A stretch of DNA of 55,260 nt from Dietzia timorensis (GCF_020742175.1 NZ_DYXM01000028.1:1-55260); one strand, 5' to 3'; positions 25,417-33,390 are shown, numbered from the stretch's first letter. Made by a program: numbers and translations. The notes: a model not told the origin generated them from the sequence alone.

Positions 25417-26568
25417 TCAGCGTCCGCTGAACGCGGAGCGCAGCTTGGAGAACAACGAGCCGGAGTGGGCGGTGTCCTTGTCGACGAGCTTCGGCCCTTC
25501 CTTCTCGAGCTCGCGCAGCTTGCGCAGCGCATCCTTCTGCTTGCTGTTCACGTGAGTGGGCACCGCGATGTCGAGGTGGACGACCATGTCGCCTGCTGCG
25601 CCGCCGCGCACGTTCGGCATGCCCTTACCACGCAGGTTGACGACGTCGTTGGGCTGCGTTCCGGCCTCGATGCGCACGGTGATGTCCTCGCCGAGAATCG
25701 ATTCGAGCTCGATCTCCGAACCGAGCGCGGCCTCGACCATCGGCACACGAACGCTCGCGTGGAGGTCGTCGCCCTCTCGCACGAAGACGGGGTGCTCGCG
25801 CTCGCGGATCTCTACATAGAGATCGCCGGCGGGGCCGCCACCGGGACCGACCTCGCCCTGCCCGGACAGGCGGACGCGGTTGCCTGTGGTCACGCCGGCG
25901 GGAATCTTGGCGGTGACATTCCGGCGCTCGCGGACGCGCCCCTGGCCGCCGCACGAGCCGCAGGGGTTGGTGATGACCTCGCCGGTGCCCTGGCAGTTGC
26001 TGCAGGGGCGGGCGGTCATCACGTTGCCGAGCATCGTGCGCTGGACGGACTGAACCTCGCCCATGCCCTGGCAGATCTGGCAAGTCGTCGGCTTCGATCC
26101 ATCGGCCGACCCCTTGCCGTGGCACGTCTTACACAGCACGGCCGTATCGATCTGGATTTCCTTCTGCGTTCCGGTGGCCGCCTCCTCGAGATCCAAGGTG
26201 ACACGGACGAGGGAGTCCGAACCGGGCTGCACGCGCGAGCGCGGGCCGCGGGAACCGCCACCGCCTCCGCCGCCGAAGAACGCGTCGAAGATGTCGCCCA
26301 TGCCGCCGAAACCGGCGCCGCCGAAGCCGCCACCGCCAGCCTCACCGGGGCCGCCAAGGGGGTCGCCGCCCATGTCGACCACGCGGCGCTTCTCCGGGTC
26401 CGACAAGACCTCGTACGCCGTGCCGACCTCGGCGAACTTCTCCTGCGCCTCATCGGAGGAGTTGACGTCGGGGTGATACTGGCGAGCCAGCTTCCTGTAC
26501 GCCTTCTTGATTTCCGACTCGGACGCCGACTTGTCGACGCCCAAAATGCCGTAATAGTCCCGAGCCAC
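25417..26568 (-). CDS. dnaJ2: Chaperone DnaJ (DnaJ2)
   Basis: The 383-aa DnaK co-chaperone has a J domain with HPDV (about 32-35), a Gly/Phe linker (about 75-115) and four zinc repeats CKTCHGKG, CQICQGMG, CSNCQGTG and CGSCGGQG. Two beta-sandwich substrate domains follow. GTG 26568 follows GGAGGACAGAGCGA. It lies downstream of hrcA with a 136-bp gap that holds nested inverted repeats and a possible promoter, so it may have heat-controlled expression of its own. Confidence 0.95.
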   Translation of the reverse strand: MARDYYGILGVDKSASESEIKKAYRKLARQYHPDVNSSDEAQEKFAEVGTAYEVLSDPEKRRVVDMGGDPLGGPGEAGGGGFGGAGFGGMGDIFDAFFGGGGGGGSRGPRSRVQPGSDSLVRVTLDLEEAATGTQKEIQIDTAVLCKTCHGKGSADGSKPTTCQICQGMGEVQSVQRTMLGNVMTARPCSNCQGTGEVITNPCGSCGGQGRVRERRNVTAKIPAGVTTGNRVRLSGQGEVGPGGGPAGDLYVEIREREHPVFVREGDDLHASVRVPMVEAALGSEIELESILGEDITVRIEAGTQPNDVVNLRGKGMPNVRGGAAGDMVVHLDIAVPTHVNSKQKDALRKLRELEKEGPKLVDKDTAHSGSLFSKLRSAFSGR

Positions 26569-26604
26569 TCGCTCTGTCCTCCTGCAGTTGAAAGGTCCGG
26601 GACA

Positions 26605-26649
26605 ATACTAGTTTCGCTGCAGGAAATTCCTAATTTCCTCATCCTGCAG
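26605..26649 (-). promoter_or_regulatory. Nested inverted repeats and -10-like element before dnaJ2
   Basis: CTGCAGGA (26617-26624) pairs with TCCTGCAG (26642-26649), and AGGAAATT (26621-26628) pairs with AATTTCCT (26632-26639). The two pairings share bases and exclude each other. TAGTAT (minus strand, 26610-26605) sits beside them. This could be an operator or an RNA switch in the hrcA-dnaJ2 transcript. Confidence 0.45.
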
Positions 26650-26704
26650 AGGCGCGGTACAGCCCGGGCTCGCTGTGGTGTGTGTGTCTAAATAAGTTTC
26701 GTCA

Positions 26705-27742
26705 TCAACGTTCGGACAACATTTGTCCCACATACCTGGCAACAGCAGCAACCGAGGCCATTGTTCCCGGATAGTCCATCCGCGTCGGTCCGAGGACGCC
26801 CATCCCGCCGAGGGCGGACCCCTCGGGACCATACTGGCTGGCCACGACGGCCGTGCCCCGCAGGTCCTCGGCGTTGGTCTCCTCCCCGATCTGCACGGAG
26901 ATGCGCCCAGGCCCGGCCGCGAGGTCCCGCGAAGCGGCGAGAAGTTTGAGCAGGATCACCTGCTCCTCAAGCGCCTCGAGCACGCGCTGCAGCGAACCGT
27001 CGAAGCTGCCGGCGTTGCGCGTGAGGTTTGCGGTTCCGCCGAGCATGAGCCGCGTTTCCGGCTGCTCGACGAGCGTCTCGATGAGCACCGACGAGGCCTG
27101 CACGGCTGCCGTGCGGATGTAGTCGGGGGCCTCTGCGGCAGCCTCGGCGAGGTCGCTACTCGCGTCGGCGAGCCGCTTTCCGGACACTGCCTGGCCGAGC
27201 AGCGTGCGCAGCGCCGAGATGTCGTCCGCGGATACCGGACGGCCCATATCGACGACGCGCTGTTCCACGCGACCGGTGTCGGTGATCACCACGAGCAGAA
27301 GCCTGCTCGGCGTCAGATCGACCACTTCCAGGTGACGCACGGTCGCCTGCCCCAGGATCGGATACTGGATGACGGCGACCTGCTGCGTGAGCTGGGCGAG
27401 CAGACGCACAGCGCGTCGCAGGACATCGTCGAGGTCGACCGCCTCCTCCAGGAAGCTCTGGATGGCGTGGGTCTCGGCGCGTGAGAGCGGCTTGAGTTCA
27501 TGGATGGCGTCGACGAACTGCCTGTACCCCTTCTCCGTGGGCACGCGACCGGAGGAGGTATGCGGCTGGGTGATGAATCCCTCGTCCTCGAGAACCGCCA
27601 TGTCGTTGCGGATCGTCGCGCTGGAAACGCCAAGGTTGTGGCGGTCGACGAGGGCCTTCGAGCCCACCGGTTCCTGCGAGGAGATGTAGTCGGCGACGAT
27701 CGCCCGCAGTACCTGCGCCCGGCGGTCCTCGGTTGCCGACAT
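26705..27742 (-). CDS. hrcA: Heat-inducible transcription repressor HrcA
   Basis: The 345-aa repressor binds CIRCE operators upstream of groE-type genes. It has an N-terminal winged helix (SSATIRNDMAVLEDEGFITQ, then PHTSSGRVPTEKGYR, about 38-75), a GAF-like sensor domain and the conserved C-terminal GPTRMDYPGTMASV. ATG 27742 follows GGGGAGGAGC. No CIRCE (TTAGCACTC-N9-GAGTGCTAA) is visible in this window. First gene of the nine-gene minus-strand run to uppS. Confidence 0.95.
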   Translation of the reverse strand: MSATEDRRAQVLRAIVADYISSQEPVGSKALVDRHNLGVSSATIRNDMAVLEDEGFITQPHTSSGRVPTEKGYRQFVDAIHELKPLSRAETHAIQSFLEEAVDLDDVLRRAVRLLAQLTQQVAVIQYPILGQATVRHLEVVDLTPSRLLLVVITDTGRVEQRVVDMGRPVSADDISALRTLLGQAVSGKRLADASSDLAEAAAEAPDYIRTAAVQASSVLIETLVEQPETRLMLGGTANLTRNAGSFDGSLQRVLEALEEQVILLKLLAASRDLAAGPGRISVQIGEETNAEDLRGTAVVASQYGPEGSALGGMGVLGPTRMDYPGTMASVAAVARYVGQMLSER

Positions 27743-27761
27743 CGAATGCTCCTCCCCTTGC

Positions 27762-27810
27762 CTCGCTCGGTTTGTCTCGCTCGGTCTGGCTACTCTCTCC
27801 GCCCAGTTTA
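27762..27810 (-). promoter_or_regulatory. hrcA leader: direct repeat and -10-like element
   Basis: A 10-bp direct repeat CTCGCTCGGT (plus-strand reading) occurs at 27762-27771 and 27776-27785, period 14. A minus-strand TAAACT (27810-27805) lies upstream, so the repeats would be in the hrcA leader about 20-45 bp before the start. Confidence 0.35.
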
Positions 27811-27839
27811 GTCCGACTCCGCGCAGACGCGAGGACGCA

Positions 27840-27845
27840 TAGACT
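27840..27845 (+). promoter_or_regulatory. -10 element of a probable leaderless DUF1697 transcript
   Basis: TAGACT followed by 7 nt and the ATG at 27853; no Shine-Dalgarno site is present. Confidence 0.5.
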
Positions 27846-27852
27846 TTCGTGC

Positions 27853-28389
27853 ATGAACCAGCGCATGGTGGTGCTTCCGCGGGGCATCAATGTCGGCGGC
27901 CACAACAAGGTTCCCATGCCGGCGCTGCGCGCGGACCTGGCGAAGGCCGGCTTCTCCGACGTCATCACCCTGTTGGCCAGCGGGAACATCATCGTCACGG
28001 CGCCTGGCGATTCGGTGTCGGAAGCGTCCGACCGTGTGCGGGAGGTGATCGCCTCGTCCAGCGGGACCGAGGTGGTCTGCGTGGCGCGCTCGGCCGAGCA
28101 AATGCGCGCGATCGCCGCGCTCAACCCGTTGGGTGATATGGCCGACAACGGCTCACGCCACCTCGTCACTTTCCTGTCCGCGCGGCTTCCCGCCGAGGTC
28201 GCCGCGCACGTCGAGAAGGAGGACTTCTCGCCCAACGTGCACGTACTCACCGGGCTGGAAATGTATTCCTGGGCGCCCGAAGGGGTGAGTGAACTGACGC
28301 TCACCGATAGAACGCTGATGTCGATGGGCGGGATCGTCGCCACGTCGCGCAACTGGAACACCGTGGAGAAGATCGTCGCGGCGCTGTAG
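27853..28389 (+). CDS. DUF1697 family protein
   Basis: The 178-aa soluble protein matches DUF1697: an early ProRGINVGGHNKVPM region, ASGNIIVTA around residue 43, and a C-terminal SRNWNTVEKI. No catalytic role is established for the family. It has no ribosome site but a TAGACT hexamer 7 nt before the ATG, fitting a leaderless transcript. It diverges from hrcA, without clear functional ties to neighbours. Confidence 0.85.
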   Translation: MNQRMVVLPRGINVGGHNKVPMPALRADLAKAGFSDVITLLASGNIIVTAPGDSVSEASDRVREVIASSSGTEVVCVARSAEQMRAIAALNPLGDMADNGSRHLVTFLSARLPAEVAAHVEKEDFSPNVHVLTGLEMYSWAPEGVSELTLTDRTLMSMGGIVATSRNWNTVEKIVAAL

Positions 28390-28418
28390 AGCCGGATCGC
28401 GAGGTCGCGGCCGTTCGG

Positions 28419-28931
28419 TCACGCCCCGCGCCGGGGACCGTCCTCCAGCGCGAAGACGAGGAACGTGCTCGTCGCCGTGGCGACGGTCTTGCCGCGGGCG
28501 TCGACGACCTCGCCCTCGGCGAACGCCACCCGCCTGCCGGGTTTGGTCACCCGTGCATTGCAAACGAGCGGGGCGTTCTCGGGAAACACCGCGCGCAGAT
28601 AGCTGACGTTAATGTCGATCGAGGTGAACCCGGTCCCGGCCGGGACCGTGGTGTGGACGGCGCCGCCGAGCGCGGAATCTAGCAACGTGCACATGAGCCC
28701 GCCGTGTACGGAACCGATCCTGTTGAAGTGGGACTCGTCCGGGGTGCAGCGGACCGACACCTCGCCGGGGTCCGCGGAGACGACGCGGAGCGCGGCGTGC
28801 GCGCCCATGGGCGACTCGGGGAGCTCGCCCGAGACGACCTTGCGCATGAACTCGAGGCCGCTGAGTTCTTCCGTTCCGGGCTCCATACCGCTGCCGTCGT
28901 CCCAGTGCACGATCGTTTCGCGTTCGGCCAC
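28419..28931 (-). CDS. PaaI-type hotdog-fold thioesterase
   Basis: The 170-aa protein has the PaaI thioesterase core: NRIGSVHGGLMCTLLDSALGG, with HGG before the hot-dog helix, followed by FTSIDINVSYLRAV. It likely hydrolyses acyl- or aryl-CoA thioesters. GTG 28931 has GGAGGGAG upstream, better than the GTG at 28946. A second thioesterase of the same fold lies 120 bp upstream on the same strand; the pair and the HxlR regulator suggest a small catabolic or lipid unit. Substrate unknown. Confidence 0.85.
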   Translation of the reverse strand: MAERETIVHWDDGSGMEPGTEELSGLEFMRKVVSGELPESPMGAHAALRVVSADPGEVSVRCTPDESHFNRIGSVHGGLMCTLLDSALGGAVHTTVPAGTGFTSIDINVSYLRAVFPENAPLVCNARVTKPGRRVAFAEGEVVDARGKTVATATSTFLVFALEDGPRRGA

Positions 28932-29051
28932 GGCCTCTCCCTCCACTCAGGCCCCGGCTGCTGCCGCGATCGCCGCGGCGGGGGCGTTTTCGTCCCTCAT
29001 TATCTCGCCCGGCGTGGTGGGCGGCCAGGCGGGCCCGAAGCGGAGGCCGTC

Positions 29052-29492
29052 TCAGGCGGACGGAGCGGGCACGTTCTGCAGCCTGACCTGCCCCCGCGCG
29101 ATCGTTTTCCCGGTCTCGGCCGCGGAGATGACGACATCCCACAGTTGCTGCCCCCTGCCCTGGTGAAGAGCGGTGGCCTCTACTTGTGCAGAGCCGCCAG
29201 TGGCGGGGCGGATGAAGTCGGTCCCGTTGTGCAGGCCCACGGAGAATTCCCCGCGTTCGCGCACCGCGTAGCTCGCCCCGATGCTCGCAGCCGATTCGAT
29301 GATCGTCGCGTAGACGCCACCATGCACGACTCCCCACGGGGTGTGGTGCTCAGGGCCGAACTCGACGTGCCCGCGCACGCTCGTCTCGGCCACCTCGTCG
29401 ACGACGAAGCCGGACGCCGCGACGAAGCGGCTCGAGGCCTCGAGCGAGACATCGGGAATGGGCGTGGGCGAAGGTGATTCAGAGGTCGACAT
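29052..29492 (-). CDS. PaaI-type hotdog-fold thioesterase (second copy)
   Basis: The 146-aa protein has HTPWGVVHGGVYATIIESAAS, the helix-containing hotdog motif, and FSVGLHNGTDFIRP, similar to EntH/PaaI-type proteins. It has diverged strongly from the neighbouring paralogue. ATG 29492 follows GGAAGGAACTCCC; the frame extends to 29573, but that part overlaps the promoter region. It is divergent from the HxlR gene across 101 bp, so HxlR is its probable regulator. Confidence 0.85.
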   Translation of the reverse strand: MSTSESPSPTPIPDVSLEASSRFVAASGFVVDEVAETSVRGHVEFGPEHHTPWGVVHGGVYATIIESAASIGASYAVRERGEFSVGLHNGTDFIRPATGGSAQVEATALHQGRGQQLWDVVISAAETGKTIARGQVRLQNVPAPSA

Positions 29493-29524
29493 GGGAGTTC
29501 CTTCCCTCGGGGGTGACTTCAATC

Positions 29525-29551
29525 GAAGCTGACTAGTAATATAGAAGCTAG
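29525..29551. promoter_or_regulatory. Shared divergent promoter/operator, thioesterase and HxlR gene
   Basis: A short AT-rich patch holds TAATAT (29537-29542, plus) and TATATT (29543-29538, minus), -10-like hexamers on both strands sharing five base pairs. They are flanked by GAAGCT direct repeats (29525-29530, 29544-29549) and CTAG at 29533-29536 and 29548-29551. Confidence 0.45.
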
Positions 29552-29593
29552 ATGAGGTTGCGGCCGACGTCAATCGCTTAGGAGAATTCTCGA

Positions 29594-30076
29594 ATGGACT
29601 GGCTCGAACAATCGACGGAGAACTGCTCCGTCCAACGCACCCTCGACGTGATCGGCGACAAGTGGACCATCCAGGTCATCCGCGAGGCGTTCCACGGCGT
29701 CCGAAGGTTCGACCAGATGCGCGACCACATCGGGGTGTCCGATTCCGTTCTCTCCTCGCGCCTGCGCAAGCTCGTCGACGAGGGGATCCTCGAGACCGCG
29801 GAATACCGGCAGGCCGGCTACCGCCGGCGCAAGGAGTACCGGCTCACCGCGAGCGGAAGAGACCTCTACCCCGTCATCATCTCGCTGCTCAGCTGGGGCG
29901 ATGCACACCGCCCCGATCCGGCGGGCCCGGCGATCGAGATCGCGCATGCCGACTGTGGCGCGCCCATCGATGTCGAGATCCGCTGCTCGAACGGACACCG
30001 CCTGTCCTCCCCGCGCGAGGCCGTGACGTCAACGGGACCGGGAGCCAAGCCCGTGCCTGCCGCACACGCCGAATAG
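29594..30076 (+). CDS. HxlR-family transcriptional regulator
   Basis: The 160-aa protein has the HxlR winged helix: NCSVQRTLDVIGDKWTIQVI, then FDQMRDHIGVSDSVLSSRLRKL and ETAEYRQAGYRRRKEYRLT (about residues 10-95). HxlR proteins often respond to electrophiles or aromatics. The C-terminal 60 residues include a CSNGH motif. ATG 29594 follows TAGGAGAATTCTCGA. It diverges from the second thioesterase gene, its likely target. Convergent with hemW, 24 bp apart. Confidence 0.9.
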   Translation: MDWLEQSTENCSVQRTLDVIGDKWTIQVIREAFHGVRRFDQMRDHIGVSDSVLSSRLRKLVDEGILETAEYRQAGYRRRKEYRLTASGRDLYPVIISLLSWGDAHRPDPAGPAIEIAHADCGAPIDVEIRCSNGHRLSSPREAVTSTGPGAKPVPAAHAE

Positions 30077-30100
30077 GACCCGCTCACAGGCCCATTCCGG

Positions 30101-31345
30101 TCAGAGCTCGATGATGTCGCGGACGATCCCGTCCGCCACGAGCCGCCCCGCGTCGGTGACGCGGTAGCGCCGCTCGTCCACGCGATCGTCGACGACGGCG
30201 AGACCGCGGTCGATCCACGGCGCTAGCCGCGACTCCTCCTCGGCGGACAGCATGCGCGCGGGAATCCCCTCCGCGAGGCGCAGACGCAGCATGACCTGCT
30301 CGATGTGGCGTCCGACGTCATCCAGCGTCTCCCCACCGGCGATGGGCAGCAGGCCCGGGCCACTGGCCGCGGCATAGCGCGCCGGGTGCTTGATGTTCCA
30401 CCACCGCTGCCCCGACAGGTGCCCGTGGGCGCCCGGCCCGAAACCCCACCAGTCGCCGTCGCGCCAGTATCCGAGGTTGTGGCGGCACTGCGCCGCCTCA
30501 CCGCGCGCCCAGTTCGACACCTCGTACCAGTCGAAACCGGCGGCAGCCATGGTGTCGGCAACCATCTCGTAGCGGCGGGCGAACACGTCGTCGAGGGGTG
30601 TCGCGATCTCGCCGCGCCGCACCTTTCTGGCCAGCGCGGTGCCATCCTCGACGATGAGCGAATACGCCGAGACGTGATCGATCCCCGTCCCGAGCGCATC
30701 GTCGAGGGTCTTCGCCAGGTCGGCGTCGGTCTCGCCGGGGGTTCCGTAGATGACGTCGAGGTTGACGTGCCCGAAACCGGCGTCCATGGCCTCGCGGGCG
30801 GCGTCGAGGGCGCGCCCCGGGGTGTGCGCCCGGTCGAGGATCTGCAGCACCCGCGAGGACGTCGACTGCATCCCGAGCGAGATACGGGTGAAGCCACCGC
30901 GGAGGAGCTCGTCGAAGAACTCCGGGGACACCGATTCGGGATTCGATTCCGTCGTGACCTCCGCGCCGGGTGTGAGCCCGAAAGAGGTCCGGATCTCGGC
31001 GAGCACCGCGTTGAGCATTCCCGCCCCCACGAGGCTCGGCGTTCCCCCGCCGAAAAACACCGTGCTTGCTGACGGCGCACGTCCCAGCGCGCCCGCCAGC
31101 CTGCTCGCCGCCTCGCGAATCTCTGCGCGGATCGCCTCGAGCCATGACTCCGGCGACGCCGACGAGCCCAACTCGCCGGCGGTGTAGGTGTTGAAATCGC
31201 AGTAGCCGCAGCGCGTCGAGCAGAACGGGACGTGCACGTACACGCCGAACGGTTCGGCGATGCTCTCCGGCATCTGCAGGGCGAACCCCGTCTCCGTGGA
31301 GGCATGGGCTTCGGCGCCCGAACGCTGCGCAGTCGAATCCGTCAC
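30101..31345 (-). CDS. hemW: Heme chaperone HemW / coproporphyrinogen III oxidase-like radical SAM protein
   Basis: The 414-aa radical SAM protein has the cluster motif CSTRCGYC (Cys42, 46, 49), GGGTPSL and the HNLGYW motif that marks HemW rather than true HemN oxidases. HemW binds heme and hands it on. The frame is open to 31510, but GTG 31345 with TACACT 7 nt upstream fits a leaderless start and removes a low-complexity extension. It lies near hrcA, as in related genomes. Confidence 0.9.
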   Translation of the reverse strand: MTDSTAQRSGAEAHASTETGFALQMPESIAEPFGVYVHVPFCSTRCGYCDFNTYTAGELGSSASPESWLEAIRAEIREAASRLAGALGRAPSASTVFFGGGTPSLVGAGMLNAVLAEIRTSFGLTPGAEVTTESNPESVSPEFFDELLRGGFTRISLGMQSTSSRVLQILDRAHTPGRALDAAREAMDAGFGHVNLDVIYGTPGETDADLAKTLDDALGTGIDHVSAYSLIVEDGTALARKVRRGEIATPLDDVFARRYEMVADTMAAAGFDWYEVSNWARGEAAQCRHNLGYWRDGDWWGFGPGAHGHLSGQRWWNIKHPARYAAASGPGLLPIAGGETLDDVGRHIEQVMLRLRLAEGIPARMLSAEEESRLAPWIDRGLAVVDDRVDERRYRVTDAGRLVADGIVRDIIEL

Positions 31346-31352
31346 GCCTGGC

Positions 31353-31358
31353 AGTGTA
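31353..31358 (-). promoter_or_regulatory. -10 element TACACT, probable leaderless hemW transcript
   Basis: Minus-strand TACACT, then GCCAGGC (7 nt), then GTG 31345. There is no ribosome site. Confidence 0.55.
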
Positions 31359-31380
31359 GGCGAGAAGCGCGGGCAATCCC

Positions 31381-32943
31381 CTATCGGCGAGTGCGGAGCT
31401 TTTGCTTCGCCGCCTTCTCCGCAAGGGAACCGAGCGCCGATCCCATGTCCTTGACGCTCTCGTCGGGGGCCTCGTTCTCGTAATCGAGTTGGTCGAGATC
31501 TTCCTTGCATTCGACCTTGTCGGCGCCCTCGCCGTCAGCCCCTTGGACGTTTTCGAACCGCTCGGCGAGTTCCTCGTATTCCTGCAGTGCTTCTTCCATG
31601 TAGTCGATGAGCGGCCAGAGATCGGCTTCCATCTCCCTGCAACCGATGAACCCCGAGTAGAGGGTGCCGTCCATGGACACGACGGTCAGGTTGAGACCCG
31701 CACCGTGGAAAACCGGGCCCATCGGATACATCGCGGTGATCTTCGCGCCAAGGAAGTACAGCGGGAAGTTCGGGCCCGGCACGTTAGAGATGACGAGGTT
31801 GTGCACCGTCGGATGCTTCTCCGCGAGGCGCAGCTTCGAATAGGTTCGCACCGCGGCGCCGAATACCGAGGGCGCTGCGAACTGTGCCCAGTCGGTGAGC
31901 AGGTCGGCATCGATGGTGTCGTTGTGCTTCTTGGCGACGTCGGTGGATTTCGCGATCACCCTGAGGCGCTTGACTGGGTCCTCCTGCGCCGTTGCCAGGG
32001 ACATGAACATGCCTGATACGTGATTGGTTCCCGGCCTGTTCGACATGCCGTGCACCGACATCGGAACCATCGCGACCAACGAGTTGCTGGGCAGCTCGTC
32101 TTTGGCGATGAGGTACTTGCGCATGGCCGAGGCGACCAGCGTGAGCACAATGTCGTTGACCGTGCAGCCGAACGTCTTCTTCACACGTTTGATGCAGGAG
32201 AGATCGGTCGCTCCGAACGCGATCGTCCGGTGGCCGGTGATCGTCTTGTTGAACCGGGTCCGCGGGGCCGAGAACGGCGCCGGCATCGCCTCGCCCTTCC
32301 GCGCCCGCATCACCCACTTGGGCAGCAGGGACATCGTGTGCGGCAGCAGCGACATGAATTGGAATGGTTTGGCCACCGTCGACATCGCCCCGCCGAGCAG
32401 CACCTCCACCGCGCCGTAACCGCCGGCGTGGACGTCGAGGTTTTTCTCCTCCAGCAGGTCGCTGTCGGGAGTCAGGGAACACAACTGGGTGATGAAGTTC
32501 GCTCCCGAGACCCCGTCCACGGTCGAGTGATGCATCTTCACCAAGACACCGATTTCGCCGCCCTCGAGTCCTTCCATGACCCACAGCTCCCACAATGGAG
32601 CTTTCCGGTCTAGCGCGATCCCGGCGAAATGCGCCGCGAGATCCCCGAACTCCTTATTGCCTCCGGGGCTGGGTACTGCGATTCGGTGGACGTGCTTGTC
32701 GATATCGAAATCCTTGTCCTCAACCCACACCGGGTGGTCGAGGTTGAGCAACGAATCCTGCAGCTTGCGCCGGAGAGGCGGCATGTATTTGACGCGGCGG
32801 TCGAGTTCGGCCTTGAACTTCTCGAAGTCGTATCCCCCGGGCACGCTGGATGGGTCGACCGTGATCAACACCGTGACATGCAAAAGCTGCGAGGGAGTCT
32901 CGAAGTAGAGAAAGCTCGCGTCCAGTCCGCTGAGTCGCTGCAT
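31381..32943 (-). CDS. Wax ester synthase / diacylglycerol acyltransferase (WS/DGAT)
   Basis: The 520-aa enzyme of neutral-lipid synthesis transfers acyl groups from CoA to diacylglycerol or long-chain alcohols. The catalytic motif HHSTVDG has His138, His139 and Asp143, followed by a long linker and the C-terminal ISNVPGPNFPLYF region typical of the family. The last 50 residues form an acidic, Asp/Glu-rich tail beyond the usual 460-470 aa. ATG 32943 has TACACT 6 nt upstream, again without a ribosome site. It indicates triacylglycerol or wax storage. Its minus-strand neighbour hemW starts 35 bp after its stop but has its own -10. Confidence 0.93.
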   Translation of the reverse strand: MQRLSGLDASFLYFETPSQLLHVTVLITVDPSSVPGGYDFEKFKAELDRRVKYMPPLRRKLQDSLLNLDHPVWVEDKDFDIDKHVHRIAVPSPGGNKEFGDLAAHFAGIALDRKAPLWELWVMEGLEGGEIGVLVKMHHSTVDGVSGANFITQLCSLTPDSDLLEEKNLDVHAGGYGAVEVLLGGAMSTVAKPFQFMSLLPHTMSLLPKWVMRARKGEAMPAPFSAPRTRFNKTITGHRTIAFGATDLSCIKRVKKTFGCTVNDIVLTLVASAMRKYLIAKDELPSNSLVAMVPMSVHGMSNRPGTNHVSGMFMSLATAQEDPVKRLRVIAKSTDVAKKHNDTIDADLLTDWAQFAAPSVFGAAVRTYSKLRLAEKHPTVHNLVISNVPGPNFPLYFLGAKITAMYPMGPVFHGAGLNLTVVSMDGTLYSGFIGCREMEADLWPLIDYMEEALQEYEELAERFENVQGADGEGADKVECKEDLDQLDYENEAPDESVKDMGSALGSLAEKAAKQKLRTRR

Positions 32944-32949
32944 GGTGTC

Positions 32950-32955
32950 AGTGTA
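32950..32955 (-). promoter_or_regulatory. -10 element TACACT, probable leaderless WS/DGAT transcript
   Basis: Minus-strand TACACT, 6 nt, then ATG 32943; TTAAGC lies 16 bp further upstream as a weak -35. Confidence 0.55.
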
Positions 32956-33084
32956 AGCGAGAAATTTTGACGCTTAACTGCCTTTGCAGATTTGTCTTGG
33001 AGCGCCTGAAACGCCGCAGGAAAATCTCGTCCTTTACACCCTTGGAGGGGGTCTGTCAGGCCGCAGCCGGAGTGCCTGGTGGAA

Positions 33085-33168
33085 TCAGAAAATCTGGGTC
33101 AGCGCCCATACGAGAACGATGAGCACGATGAGCCCGATGAGGGCCTGCTGCACGCGAGACTTAGGCAT
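33085..33168 (-). CDS. 27-residue single-helix membrane protein
   Basis: ATG 33168 to TGA 33085 encodes 27 residues: a short basic start (MPKSR) followed by a hydrophobic helix rich in Leu, Ile and Val that fills the rest of the chain. ATG follows the TAG of the upstream gene without a gap (TAGATG). GGAGGAGG lies 11 nt before the start, written by the Glu codons at the end of that gene. These features argue for real, coupled translation. Function unknown; it might be a partner of the neighbouring 70-aa protein. No homologue was recognised. Confidence 0.55.
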   Translation of the reverse strand: MPKSRVQQALIGLIVLIVLVWALTQIF

Positions 33169-33381
33169 CTATTCCAATTCCTCCTCCGCGGCCTCGTCGC
33201 GGCCGCGAATCGCGTCGACCAAGCGTGTGCTCACGACGCCATCGGTGACGGCGATAAGCACGCGGGCGATCACGAACGACAGCGGGACGAGAACCGCTAC
33301 GAGTATCGCCACCTGCGGCGGGAACGGCAGGGTCGACAGCCACAGCTCGACGCTGTCCCACATCTGCAGTGGCGAATCCAT
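33169..33381 (-). CDS. 70-residue membrane protein of unknown function
   Basis: A short hydrophilic start, one transmembrane helix at about residues 25-46 (VAILVAVLVPLSFVIARVLI) and an acidic C-terminus ending in EEELE. ATG 33381 follows GGGTGGGGGC and is 9 bp after the M3 peptidase stop, so it is probably cotranscribed with that gene. Family not recognised. Confidence 0.65.
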   Translation of the reverse strand: MDSPLQMWDSVELWLSTLPFPPQVAILVAVLVPLSFVIARVLIAVTDGVVSTRLVDAIRGRDEAAEEELE

Positions 33382-33390
33382 GCCCCCACC

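Noticed and set aside
26569..27852. CIRCE element expected for HrcA
   Set aside because: TTAGCACTC / GAGTGCTAA is not found near hrcA, dnaJ2 or elsewhere in the gap regions read.
32944..33084. Gene or RNA in the gap between WS/DGAT and the 27-aa gene
   Set aside because: No frame or stable structure beyond a 4-bp CCTG/CAGG pairing was found; it probably holds only the WS/DGAT promoter and the end of the upstream transcript.
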